From: Pedobacter ginsenosidimutans
GTDB taxonomy: Bacteria; Bacteroidota; Bacteroidia; Sphingobacteriales; Sphingobacteriaceae
Assembly (NCBI RefSeq): GCF_001442625.1
Contig: NZ_LMZQ01000022.1
Span: 1 to 40,734 of the forward strand
Length of the DNA stretch: 40,734 nucleotides
Direction: 5' to 3'
The notes below the pieces were generated by a model, which was not told where the DNA came from, searched no databases, and worked only from the letters and a program-made list of their open reading frames with translations. How positions within the stretch are numbered: position 1 is the first letter of the stretch; each line of letters starts with the position of its first letter. Both the position numbers and the translations under genes were made by a program. This document shows positions 25,558 to 33,263 of the stretch, piece by piece.

Positions 25558-27402
25558 ATGAAGCATCTGGTTTTTAAAAACATATTACTCTTGATTTGGA
25601 TCGTTATAGGTTGTTATACGGCCCAGGCGCAAAGCTTATTGGATAGTACAGCGCTCGATAATTTAAGTGACAAGGATAAACCAGCCCTGCTTACACAGTT
25701 GGCAGAAAGATATAGGACTAATGCAAACTATGGAGCCGCAACTGTAAAGGCACAACAAAGTGTAAGTTTGGCAATAAAACTCAAAAACTTTACCGAAGCC
25801 ACAAAAGCATATGCCATGCTGGTTAATGTTTATGCAAATACGAAGCAGTTTGCTTTGTTGAAAAAAACGAATGATACCACTTTATCTGTTGGGCAACAGG
25901 CAAAACAGCCTATTGCCCTGGCTTATGCTTATTACGCGCAAGCTTTATTTTACAATGCTATCGACAATAACGAATTGGTAACTAAGTATTGCCAGATGGG
26001 GCTTAAAATGTTGGAGAAAAAATACGATCCTTATCTTACTGCTAAAATATATTACCAGTTATATGCACTGAATACGAGGTGGGACAATGTGAAAAATGTA
26101 AATAGATATGCTCAAAAGGCCACTGAAAGTGCACTTAAAACTACCGACTATAACCTATTGAGTAACTGTTATATTGCACTGTCTGTAGCTGCTGATTACA
26201 ATTTTGCAGCAACTAAAAGAGAATTACAGCGGGATAGCATTATTTACTACTTAAATAAAGTACAAGATCTTTATAAACAGTACCCTCAATACGTTGCCAG
26301 AAAAACATACGCTATGGCTTGTATTAATAGTGCAGATTATTATTTGAAATACTTTCCTGATACGGATCAGGCTGCGAAAACAAATGCCATTCGGTATGCA
26401 AGCATGGCCAATGAAGTAATGAGAGGAGTGCTAAATGGAGAAGAGGTTAGGGCGAGCAGTTTGGGTATTTTGAGCGAATATGCCAAAAGAGATAAAAATA
26501 CGGCCATGACTGAAGGGTATTTACAGGAGGCTTACAGTATGATGAAAGACCAGCAAGCACCATATTATTACACGCTGATCAATATTGTAACAGCATTATC
26601 CAGCTTTTATGAGCAAAATGGCAATTACGGAAAGGCACTTGAGTTTCAGAAAAAGGCAACAGCATACAATAGCAAACTTTTTGATCAGAAGCAGGCCTTA
26701 AATGCTCAAAAACTAGAAGTACAGTACGAAACTGAAAAAAAAAACAATGAGGTGAAGCTGTTAAAACAGAGCGAAAAATATGCCCAGCAGCAAAAGTACC
26801 TGTACATTGGTATTGCGATTGCTTCGCTGTTGGGGCTAATATTCATGTTCAGGTCTTACCATTTCAGGTTAAGATATTCGTTACAGCGCGAAAAACAGCT
26901 GCATTTGGAAAAACAGGATGCTGAATTGCAGATGAAATTCGAAAAAGAAGAGCAGGCAAGGTTGAAAGCTGAACAGCAATTATTGGAAAGTCAACAACAG
27001 CAGTTACAGAAAGAAGTAATGGCCAGTCAATTGCAGCTGGAACATAAAAAAGAGATGCTTTTTCAGATCAAAGAAAAATTTAATGACAACCATCAACTGA
27101 ATATTAATAAAATCTGGAATGAAGAACTGCTTTTGGATAACGATTTTGAGGAAGCAAAATTTCAGATCCAACAGGTGCACCCGGAATTTTTCTCTCTGTT
27201 AAATCAAAGAGCGCAACAAAAACTCACTGCACTCGATCTGAAACTCTGCGCTTATCTGCATTTGAAGATGGATACCAAGAAAATTGCTCAACTGATGCAT
27301 ATCGAAGCCAAAAGTGTGCGCATGAGCCGCTACCGCGTTAAACAAAAACTGGGGCTTGACAAAGAAGAGGATTTGAATTTATTTTTGCAGAAAATGGCCT
27401 AA
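25558..27402 (+). CDS. Membrane-spanning TPR regulator with C-terminal HTH (module A)
   Basis: A 614-residue protein: signal peptide ending at TAQAQ (25), a helical TPR-like region to about 400 that should lie in the periplasm, one transmembrane helix at about 414-434 (YLYIGIAIASLLGLIFMF), a Gln/Glu-rich coiled coil (about 440-510), and a C-terminal helix-turn-helix (about 556-612) containing AKSVRMSRYRVKQKLGL. The fold of that end resembles LuxR or sigma region-4 HTHs. The layout fits a one-component regulator that senses something outside and binds DNA while membrane-tethered. It is paralogous to 29799-31664; the HTH is much more conserved than the TPR part. Divergent from the DUF4870 operon, its likely target. 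Confidence 0.78.
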   Translation: MKHLVFKNILLLIWIVIGCYTAQAQSLLDSTALDNLSDKDKPALLTQLAERYRTNANYGAATVKAQQSVSLAIKLKNFTEATKAYAMLVNVYANTKQFALLKKTNDTTLSVGQQAKQPIALAYAYYAQALFYNAIDNNELVTKYCQMGLKMLEKKYDPYLTAKIYYQLYALNTRWDNVKNVNRYAQKATESALKTTDYNLLSNCYIALSVAADYNFAATKRELQRDSIIYYLNKVQDLYKQYPQYVARKTYAMACINSADYYLKYFPDTDQAAKTNAIRYASMANEVMRGVLNGEEVRASSLGILSEYAKRDKNTAMTEGYLQEAYSMMKDQQAPYYYTLINIVTALSSFYEQNGNYGKALEFQKKATAYNSKLFDQKQALNAQKLEVQYETEKKNNEVKLLKQSEKYAQQQKYLYIGIAIASLLGLIFMFRSYHFRLRYSLQREKQLHLEKQDAELQMKFEKEEQARLKAEQQLLESQQQQLQKEVMASQLQLEHKKEMLFQIKEKFNDNHQLNINKIWNEELLLDNDFEEAKFQIQQVHPEFFSLLNQRAQQKLTALDLKLCAYLHLKMDTKKIAQLMHIEAKSVRMSRYRVKQKLGLDKEEDLNLFLQKMA

Positions 27403-27443
27403 AGCTTATGGTTTTCTAAGTGTTTATTAGGGCGAAAAACAGG

Positions 27444-27971
27444 TTAGTGCAAATGGTTAAGCAAATTGAACTGTTGTTGTACTTTGGCCAATACCTGTTC
27501 TTTTTTACTGATTATTTTGCGCATCTCCAGCTTGTTCCTTAATAATTGCCCTTGTTGGTGTATTGCGGCATCCCGTATTTTTTCAGTATTTGTTTTATCT
27601 TGGCTGATCTGTTGCTGGGCAATAACTAAGCGGTCAAAAATTTCGGATTCTTTAACAGCCTTATAATAGTTGCTTGTTGCCGATTTTAGTTCGTTGCCAT
27701 ATTTAACATCTCCTGTTTCCAGTGCATTTATTTCACTGATGATTTTATCGAATGCCTGTTCCGCTTCGGTTATTGCCTTCTGGGCGCATTTAAAATCGCC
27801 ATCAATCAGGCACTTCAGTTTCTGTTCATTAGGGCCGTTTTTGCCCAGCAGGATATTGAAAACAACCCGTTCCTTTTGCTCCAGGACTGTTTTTAAATGA
27901 ACTGCTTTTTTAGACTGGCAAGAGGAAACAATCAAAATCAACATGACTAAAAGGATATTTCTTGGTATCAT
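27444..27971 (-). CDS. Coiled-coil lipoprotein of unknown function, last gene of module B operon
   Basis: A 175-residue lipoprotein with lipobox IVSSC (Cys18). The mature part is nearly all helix with heptad character (ITEAEQAFDKIISEINALE, LEMRKIISKKEQVLAKVQQ) and a Cys pair in KLKCLIDGDFKCAQKA. No family recognised. It follows the SUFU gene after 24 bases and ends 41 bases from the convergent module A regulator gene. It may be the counterpart of the helical lipoprotein in module A. Confidence 0.65.
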   Translation of the reverse strand: MIPRNILLVMLILIVSSCQSKKAVHLKTVLEQKERVVFNILLGKNGPNEQKLKCLIDGDFKCAQKAITEAEQAFDKIISEINALETGDVKYGNELKSATSNYYKAVKESEIFDRLVIAQQQISQDKTNTEKIRDAAIHQQGQLLRNKLEMRKIISKKEQVLAKVQQQFNLLNHLH

Positions 27972-27995
27972 AACAGTTTATACTGGATTTCTAAA

Positions 27996-28655
27996 TTATT
28001 TTCTGGTCAGATCTGTAATCAACAGCGGATTGTCCTTTTTCAGTTTTTCGATCAGTTCTTGTACAGCACCTATTGTAGGGCTTTTTTTCAAATCTTCTAC
28101 TTCTGCATCGGTAATGCCCACCAATTGTAAAAAGCTTACTTCGCCATGAGGGGTGTCTATTTTTCCCAGTTCGGGATCTAAGGCAAAAACAAAGCCTGTT
28201 ATTTCTGTTTCTGTATTTAATCTTATTGGCCCATTTGCGGGGATAAAATGATTTTCTTCAAACCATTTACCGCTCGAAAATACGTAGCGAGCCAGGTTGT
28301 TCATTACGTTTATGGCCCAAATGGGATCATTTTCATCATCTTTAAAAGGCGCCAATCTAAATGTAAACTCAAAGCCCCATTTGCTAAATTCGCCGCCAGC
28401 TTTCTCTTCGTTAAAATACAGTTCGCTCATGCCATAACTGATCATGTGCCGATGAAAAGTTTGGTGCCTGCTGTCATAAATGCTGGCACCATCTATCGGG
28501 TCTGTTCCACCGGCTGCATAATGGATTCCGCATAATGGCGGGTAATGACGTGCTTCCGTATTACCATATATCTTCTCCAATTGATCATCTATTGCCTGCC
28601 ATCCAGGTGTATCGTCTGCAGTAAACTGTTGTTTGTAAATTTCGGGGTTCATCAT
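27996..28655 (-). CDS. SUFU (suppressor of fused) domain protein
   Basis: A 219-residue cytoplasmic protein recognised as a bacterial suppressor-of-fused domain. Supporting segments are HYPPLCGIHYAAGGTDPIDG, the motif HRHMISYGMSELYF, WGFEFTFRL and INVMNNLARYVFSSGKWFE, with HFIPANGPI after it. Bacterial SUFU proteins are known as one of the immunity-protein superfamilies of polymorphic toxin systems, but others stand alone. Here it is third in the module B operon, between an exported protein and a lipoprotein. No toxin domain is visible nearby. It begins with two methionines; either could be the start. Confidence 0.85.
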   Translation of the reverse strand: MMNPEIYKQQFTADDTPGWQAIDDQLEKIYGNTEARHYPPLCGIHYAAGGTDPIDGASIYDSRHQTFHRHMISYGMSELYFNEEKAGGEFSKWGFEFTFRLAPFKDDENDPIWAINVMNNLARYVFSSGKWFEENHFIPANGPIRLNTETEITGFVFALDPELGKIDTPHGEVSFLQLVGITDAEVEDLKKSPTIGAVQELIEKLKKDNPLLITDLTRK

Positions 28656-28765
28656 AATTTTTTACATTTTAGGTGATGTATTTGCTTTTCAAAGATTTTG
28701 CCAATTATTCCTGTAACAATTGTTAGGAGATTATCATAACACGTTTTTCTGCTGTTGGCCGCTGC

Positions 28766-29242
28766 TTATTGAGAAAATATCGTAGTGCCATCAATAGCCA
28801 GCGTTTTCACATAGAAGCTCATCTGTGGAGAGGTGCTGCCGCTGGTAACATAAAAACTTTCAGACGAAGCCGCAAGCTCTCCATCTGTAAATGTCATCTT
28901 GCGTGGGTTTTTTATGTCGTTAATCGTAACCATGGTAATCACGCCCGATGTATTTTTAAGTAGCCCTGCCATCCATTTAAGTAAAAATTCGTCAGGGATC
29001 TGACCGAGTTCTATACTAATGCTACAATTGCCATTATTAATTAATTTACTTTCATCCTGGTTATAAAAAGGATTGTTTAATGAATAATTAGCACCATAAA
29101 GCTTATAGCTATGGCTGGTATTGGTGGTCTTATCCGTTAATTTTAATTCAATTTCTGCCTTCGCCTCATTTTGTGCAAATGCATTAAAACTGCATAATAG
29201 TAATAATATGATTAGGATTTTGTTATACCATTTGGTTTTCAT
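28766..29242 (-). CDS. Exported protein, possibly with an Hcp/TssD-like fold
   Basis: A 158-residue protein with a signal peptide cut near FNAFAQ. The mature part has the order of strands I associate with Hcp/TssD tube proteins of Bacteroidota: a strand with NYSLNNPFYNQ, a core strand CSISIELGQIPDE, a helix EFLLKWMAGLL, then TMVTINDIKNPRKMTFTDGE and a last strand FYVKTLAIDGTTI. Hcp proteins normally lack a Sec signal, so this may be an unrelated beta-sandwich. It is second in the module B operon, 22 bases after the DUF4870 gene. Function unknown. Confidence 0.55.
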   Translation of the reverse strand: MKTKWYNKILIILLLLCSFNAFAQNEAKAEIELKLTDKTTNTSHSYKLYGANYSLNNPFYNQDESKLINNGNCSISIELGQIPDEFLLKWMAGLLKNTSGVITMVTINDIKNPRKMTFTDGELAASSESFYVTSGSTSPQMSFYVKTLAIDGTTIFSQ

Positions 29243-29264
29243 AAGGGTTGTTATTAGGTTAATG

Positions 29265-29597
29265 TTAAGAAGCGAAATTGAATTTTCCTTCGAATATTTT
29301 TCCGATGAGTGGAACAGGTTTTTCCAGCTCGTTGCTGGCCGCTATAATACCAAGCAATAACAATACAAACGGAATTAATAAAATGAGATAAAAAATAGCG
29401 CCTAAAGATGGAATAATCGCTAAAATAACACTGCTCAAAATGCTTAAAAGAATAGACGTGATGATCAGTCCGAGCGATTGCCCGAGGTGATAATTAACCA
29501 GTTTGCTTTTTTCTGCTGATTTTTTAAACTCCAGGTAAGAAATGATCCAACCGATTAATGTAATGTAGGCTACAATAGCCATTGTTTTCTGTTTCAT
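29265..29597 (-). CDS. DUF4870 membrane protein, first gene of module B operon
   Basis: A 110-residue DUF4870 protein with hydrophobic segments near 5-22, 40-70 and 72-88. It shares YITLIGW, NYHLGQSLGL and KPVPLIGKIFE with its module A paralogue, and both are first in a four-gene operon divergent from a TPR-HTH regulator. A perfect -7 element lies 32 bases before the ATG. What follows in the operon differs from module A, so this protein is likely a shared envelope component. Confidence 0.85.
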   Translation of the reverse strand: MKQKTMAIVAYITLIGWIISYLEFKKSAEKSKLVNYHLGQSLGLIITSILLSILSSVILAIIPSLGAIFYLILLIPFVLLLLGIIAASNELEKPVPLIGKIFEGKFNFAS

Positions 29598-29628
29598 GTA
29601 ATTAAATTTTTTGGTGAATTGAATAACT

Positions 29629-29719
29629 CAAAGTTATGGGCGTTTAAACCGTCAGCCAAGAAAAGGCAGGCTACACAGCAACTACCTGTTTTTAAAATAG
29701 CGTCTACAAGGAGACTACA
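29629..29719 (-). promoter_or_regulatory. Module B control region: four phased CTAC repeats and DUF4870 promoter
   Basis: CTAC(A/C) units start at 29671, 29682, 29704 and 29715, spacings of 11, 22 and 11 bp, identical to module A. The block GCGTCTACAA (29700-29709) is shared exactly with module A. The nearest unit is 35 bp from TAACTTTG (minus strand, 29636-29629), a perfect -7 element. Sequence between the units is not conserved, so spacing and core are what is selected. The units would sit at about -45 to -95 relative to the start of transcription. Confidence 0.78.
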
Positions 29720-29787
29720 AAAGCCGTTTAAACCGCTATATCCCATTTATTTGTTGTAATTCTGCTTTTGCAAAAGTGTTTCTTTCC

Positions 29788-29795
29788 TATTTTTG
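29788..29795 (+). promoter_or_regulatory. -7 element directly before the module B regulator ATG
   Basis: TATTTTTG is a full match to TAnnTTTG and ends three bases before ATG 29799. Transcription would begin at or just inside the start codon, so the mRNA would be leaderless. The signal peptide begins at this ATG, which argues against a much later start. Confidence 0.55.
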
Positions 29796-29798
29796 AAT

Positions 29799-31664
29799 AT
29801 GCAGCTACCACTGAAAACTTTATTAAGCCTCTTTATTTGTCTTTTCCTTTTTTTTAAAAGTGCAGAGGCCCAAAAAATCTATCTCGATTCCTTAAACCAT
29901 TTGCTTGTACAAAAAGGTACAACCAAAGAGCTGCGTGTAAATATATTGTGCAAGCTGGCTAAGGCCAATTTTGAAAAGAATCTTCCACTATCTTTCCAAT
30001 TGGCCGATCAGGCCCTTCGGGTTAGTGCGGAACTAAAGGATGGGAAAAGTAAAGCGATGGCCTATGCCACCCTGGTACATTTATATGTTTGGAAAAAAGA
30101 CATGAAAAATGCTTATCAAAGCCTTGATAGCGCCATGTACTATGCAAAGAAAACGAAAGATAGGGTTACCTTAGGTTTTGTCTGGTTTAGAAATGGGTGG
30201 TTAGACCTTATTAATGATGAGAATGATAAATCCATCACCAAAATGTTTAAAGCACTCGATTTTTTTAAGGGAGAAAATGCTTACGAATATGAGAGTACCA
30301 TATATCATTACCTGGCCAGCTTTTATGGATATGGGAACAACCCATCTAAACAACAAAAATATGCCGATCTATGTTATCTAACGGCAGTAAAAAGCCAGCA
30401 AGTGGATCTGTTGAATAACGCTTATTTTACTCTAGGACAAACCTTTTTTGATCGCTTTAAGCTAGATACCACAAAACGTAATCTGCTGGATTCGACTTTA
30501 AAGGTTTACAAAAAATCGCTTTGGCTCTCTAAAAAACAAGAAGGACGTTTGCTTGTATACAGCAATACTGCCGCAGTAGCGCTAAATACTGCCAATACCT
30601 ATTTTCAGTACTTTCCGGCAAGCTATCGCGATAGCGCCGAAAAATATGTGGATGAGGCGATTGAAATTGCCACAAAAACGAATTTACAGGAGATTTTATT
30701 AAATTGTTATGGGTTAAAAAGTGAATATTACCTACGGGATGGCAATTATGACCAGGCTGAAAAAATATTATTAACTGGTTTGGGCAAAACAGAAGATGGA
30801 GTGGTTAAAATGCCACTCACAAAGTCCAGAATATTTCAGGGACTCTCCAATATTGCTGAGAAAAAAGGAGATAATGCAGCAGCATTAAATTATCTCAAAG
30901 AATATGTGTCGAATTATAAAAAAGCTTTCGACGAAGAGAAAATAAATAACACAGTTAGGATTGAGGCACAATATCAGTCTGAAAAAAAAGAACAGGAAAT
31001 TGCATATCTCCATCAACAAAGTGCTTACACGAAAAAATTAAATGTTTTCTACATCATTTTGGGGCTTACCGGGATAGTAGCCTTACTTTTCCTGTTAATC
31101 TCCTACAACTATAAACTCAAAGCCTCGGTCAGGAAACAGGAATTGATTGATCAGCAAAAGGATGCTGCAGAACTAAAAGCACAATTAAAAGAAGCCGAAG
31201 CTTTGCAGTTAAAGGCCGAGCAAGCATTACTTAAAGAACGGCAGGAACGGTTGGAAAAAGAGGTATTAGCCGGTAATTTGCAGATTGAAGAAAAAAATGA
31301 GCTGCTGGAACTCATATCGGGCAAGGTAAATAGTGAGAGCCATCTTTCACTTGATGAACAGATTAAACGGATTGTGAATCAACAGAAAAGGATGGATAAA
31401 GAGTTTGAAGAATATAAAATAGATTTTTTTGACGCCAATCCTGCTTTTTTTGAACGCCTGCAAGAGAAAGCAAACCATACATTAACCCGGCTCGATTTAA
31501 AATACTGTTCATATATGTTGATGGGTTTGACCAATAAAGAGGTTTCCATCCGTTTGGGCATCGAACCCAAGAGCGTGCGCATGAGCCGCTACCGGATTAA
31601 ACAAAAACTGGGCTTGGGAAAAGACGAAGATCTTAACCTGTTTCTTCAGCATTTAGGTCATTAA
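29799..31664 (+). CDS. Membrane-spanning TPR regulator with C-terminal HTH (module B)
   Basis: A 621-residue paralogue of the module A regulator: signal peptide cut near SAEAQ, a TPR-like helical region to about 400, a transmembrane helix at about 414-436 (FYIILGLTGIVALLFLLI), a coiled coil (AELKAQLKEAEALQLKAEQ) and a C-terminal HTH with PKSVRMSRYRIKQKLGLGK followed by EDLNLFLQ. The last 35 residues are nearly the same in both proteins while the sensing part has diverged, so they probably bind the same DNA but respond to different signals. A TTG at 29793 is in frame; ATG 29799 is preferred. Confidence 0.78.
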   Translation: MQLPLKTLLSLFICLFLFFKSAEAQKIYLDSLNHLLVQKGTTKELRVNILCKLAKANFEKNLPLSFQLADQALRVSAELKDGKSKAMAYATLVHLYVWKKDMKNAYQSLDSAMYYAKKTKDRVTLGFVWFRNGWLDLINDENDKSITKMFKALDFFKGENAYEYESTIYHYLASFYGYGNNPSKQQKYADLCYLTAVKSQQVDLLNNAYFTLGQTFFDRFKLDTTKRNLLDSTLKVYKKSLWLSKKQEGRLLVYSNTAAVALNTANTYFQYFPASYRDSAEKYVDEAIEIATKTNLQEILLNCYGLKSEYYLRDGNYDQAEKILLTGLGKTEDGVVKMPLTKSRIFQGLSNIAEKKGDNAAALNYLKEYVSNYKKAFDEEKINNTVRIEAQYQSEKKEQEIAYLHQQSAYTKKLNVFYIILGLTGIVALLFLLISYNYKLKASVRKQELIDQQKDAAELKAQLKEAEALQLKAEQALLKERQERLEKEVLAGNLQIEEKNELLELISGKVNSESHLSLDEQIKRIVNQQKRMDKEFEEYKIDFFDANPAFFERLQEKANHTLTRLDLKYCSYMLMGLTNKEVSIRLGIEPKSVRMSRYRIKQKLGLGKDEDLNLFLQHLGH

Positions 31665-31800
31665 TAGTGCTTTTGGTAATATAGTTGTTTCGCGCTGTGG
31701 AGAATCGGAAATATATGGTATGTAAAGAACTTTGACTGTATTAAACGCTTTCCATACGATAATCCTTCCAAGCAACATGCCCAATATCATTATTAAGCCC

Positions 31801-31905
31801 TCTGTGCAGGTAAATACAATTAACCACAGATGAAGGTCCGATCTTCAGGAGATAAAAAGAATGCACACAGATATAAAAATCCGTGTGCATCTGTGTTTAA
31901 AAACC
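31801..31905 (-). terminator. Dispersed repeat forming a terminator-like hairpin
   Basis: ATGCACAC (31861-31868) and GTGTGCAT (31883-31890) pair, and the stem can extend inward with one mismatch. On the minus strand the stem is followed by TCTTTTTATC, so it can end the operon that runs from susC to the hydroxylase gene. The surrounding sequence (ACCACAGATG near 31822, ATCTGTG near 31890) belongs to the same repeat type as 15241-15284. The rest of the 31665-31917 gap shows nothing. Confidence 0.55.
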
Positions 31906-31917
31906 CCGATCTTAAAA

Positions 31918-32889
31918 TTAGTTCTTTACCAATGTGGGTTTAGGCTGGTAATAAAATTCTTCTTCTTCAAAAGTATCTTCATCTCTCTTTTCTGTATGAT
32001 TAGCAGGTATAATTTCATCTACTCTCACCATAGGGCCGTTTTTAGCCAACTCACTACCAGCAACTTTCGACTTAAAAATAGGCCATAACAATTGTGCATA
32101 CCATTGATCGCCTTCGTAATGCGAAATGCCATAAGCCTTAGGGTACTTGCGGGTAATTAAAGCTGTCCCAAAAATAATGTCCCATAAGAAAAACATATTG
32201 CCAAAGTTGCCCTTGTAATAACCTACGCCATCATCTGTTGTGGCCGCATGGTGCGCATGGTGGGTAGCTGGTGTAGAAATTGTTCTTTCGAGTACCCAGG
32301 CCAGTGGATGTAGTATTTTGTATTTGTAAAAAGGTTTATCCCACGGAATGCTCGAGTGAGCCAGGGTGGTAATGGTACCTTTAATTCCTCTTACCACAAT
32401 GGCAGGTATGCCAAGTCCTAAATATACCAGGGCTGTGGTTAAGTAGGTTTGTGAAAAAAACAGGGTATAAATGGCATTCTGTCTGCTGGCCATGGCCATC
32501 CCCATATATGATGCAGAATGGTGGGTACGGTGAAAACGCCATAACCACGGAATTTCATGGTGCAGCCTGTGGTACCAATACTGGGTAAGATCATCGGCAA
32601 TGGCAATAATGATGCAGCCCCAAAAGAAAGGAACCCACTCAAAGGTATTCTTCAGGCCAGGCAGTACGGCTGGTAAAAATTTTAGACCATAGTAGGCCAC
32701 AACCGGCCTGATTACCAATCTTGGCAGGGTAAAGCAGGCAATGTCAACAAAACGTTCGTTTTTTGGCCACTTACCTTTATATAGTCCAAAAGAGAATTCG
32801 AGTACGCCAATAAAGAATACTAAAAAGGGAAAACCGAAACCGTTCAGGTTTTCTATGATGTTTTTGATAAAATTAATCACTGGTTCCAT
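31918..32889 (-). CDS. Fatty acid hydroxylase/sterol desaturase-superfamily membrane enzyme
   Basis: A 323-residue membrane di-iron enzyme. The histidine clusters of the superfamily are present: HRLHH and HRTHH in one block (YWYHRLHHEIPWLWRFHRTH) and THHAHHA further on, with hydrophobic segments before and between them. Family members hydroxylate or desaturate lipids, sterols, carotenoids or aminolipids; no substrate can be assigned. Its start overlaps the end of a 66-residue membrane protein gene by 17 bases, and it appears to be the last gene of the susC-susD operon. Confidence 0.86.
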   Translation of the reverse strand: MEPVINFIKNIIENLNGFGFPFLVFFIGVLEFSFGLYKGKWPKNERFVDIACFTLPRLVIRPVVAYYGLKFLPAVLPGLKNTFEWVPFFWGCIIIAIADDLTQYWYHRLHHEIPWLWRFHRTHHSASYMGMAMASRQNAIYTLFFSQTYLTTALVYLGLGIPAIVVRGIKGTITTLAHSSIPWDKPFYKYKILHPLAWVLERTISTPATHHAHHAATTDDGVGYYKGNFGNMFFLWDIIFGTALITRKYPKAYGISHYEGDQWYAQLLWPIFKSKVAGSELAKNGPMVRVDEIIPANHTEKRDEDTFEEEEFYYQPKPTLVKN

Positions 32890-33073
32890 TGCTTGATGAA
32901 TTTTTAGGGTTTACAGATTTAGTTTTTTCAGGTTTGTGCTGTTGTTTTAACCAGGGCCTATCGCCGGTAATGTAAAACGTAACGAACATTAACACAATGG
33001 GCAATACATAGATGAAGAGGCTTAATACCGCATTTCTAATGATTTTTTGTCGGGTTTTTTCTTCGATTTTCAT
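32873..33073 (-). CDS. Small membrane protein (66 residues)
   Basis: A 66-residue protein with a basic N-terminus, one long hydrophobic segment (about 14-36, NAVLSLFIYVLPIVLMFVTF) and a polar tail beginning TGDRPWLKQQ. I do not recognise a family. Together with the next small protein (33087-33239) it shows the pattern helix then GD(K/R)P, so the two could be related. It overlaps the hydroxylase gene by 17 bases, which supports it being real and coupled. Confidence 0.6.
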   Translation of the reverse strand: MKIEEKTRQKIIRNAVLSLFIYVLPIVLMFVTFYITGDRPWLKQQHKPEKTKSVNPKNSSSNGTSD

Positions 33074-33086
33074 GATTCATAGGATT

Positions 33087-33239
33087 TTAGTTTTTGTTAA
33101 TGGTTTGTGGTGCTGGCTTATCGCCAAGTAAACGCTGGGTAAGGTAGAGGCCACCAAAAATGATGATAAAGGGGATCAGGGTTACAATAATGCCCACCAA
33201 TATCTTTTTCCCTAAGATGCTAAAGTCTGATACTGTCAT
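33087..33239 (-). CDS. Small membrane protein (50 residues)
   Basis: A 50-residue protein (MTVSDFSILGKKIL at the start, KPAPQTINKN at the end) with one hydrophobic helix (about 14-34) and the same GD-K/R-P turn after it as the neighbouring 66-residue protein. It fills the gap between susD and that protein, 24 bases after the susD stop and 13 bases before the next start, which fits an operon gene. No known family. Confidence 0.55.
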   Translation of the reverse strand: MTVSDFSILGKKILVGIIVTLIPFIIIFGGLYLTQRLLGDKPAPQTINKN

Positions 33240-33263
33240 TTTTTTTCTTTTTTAAATTAATAA

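Noticed and set aside
28766..29242. Type VI secretion system locus
   Set aside because: Only one protein has a possible Hcp-like pattern, it carries a Sec signal peptide, and no TssB, TssC, ClpV or membrane complex genes are present.
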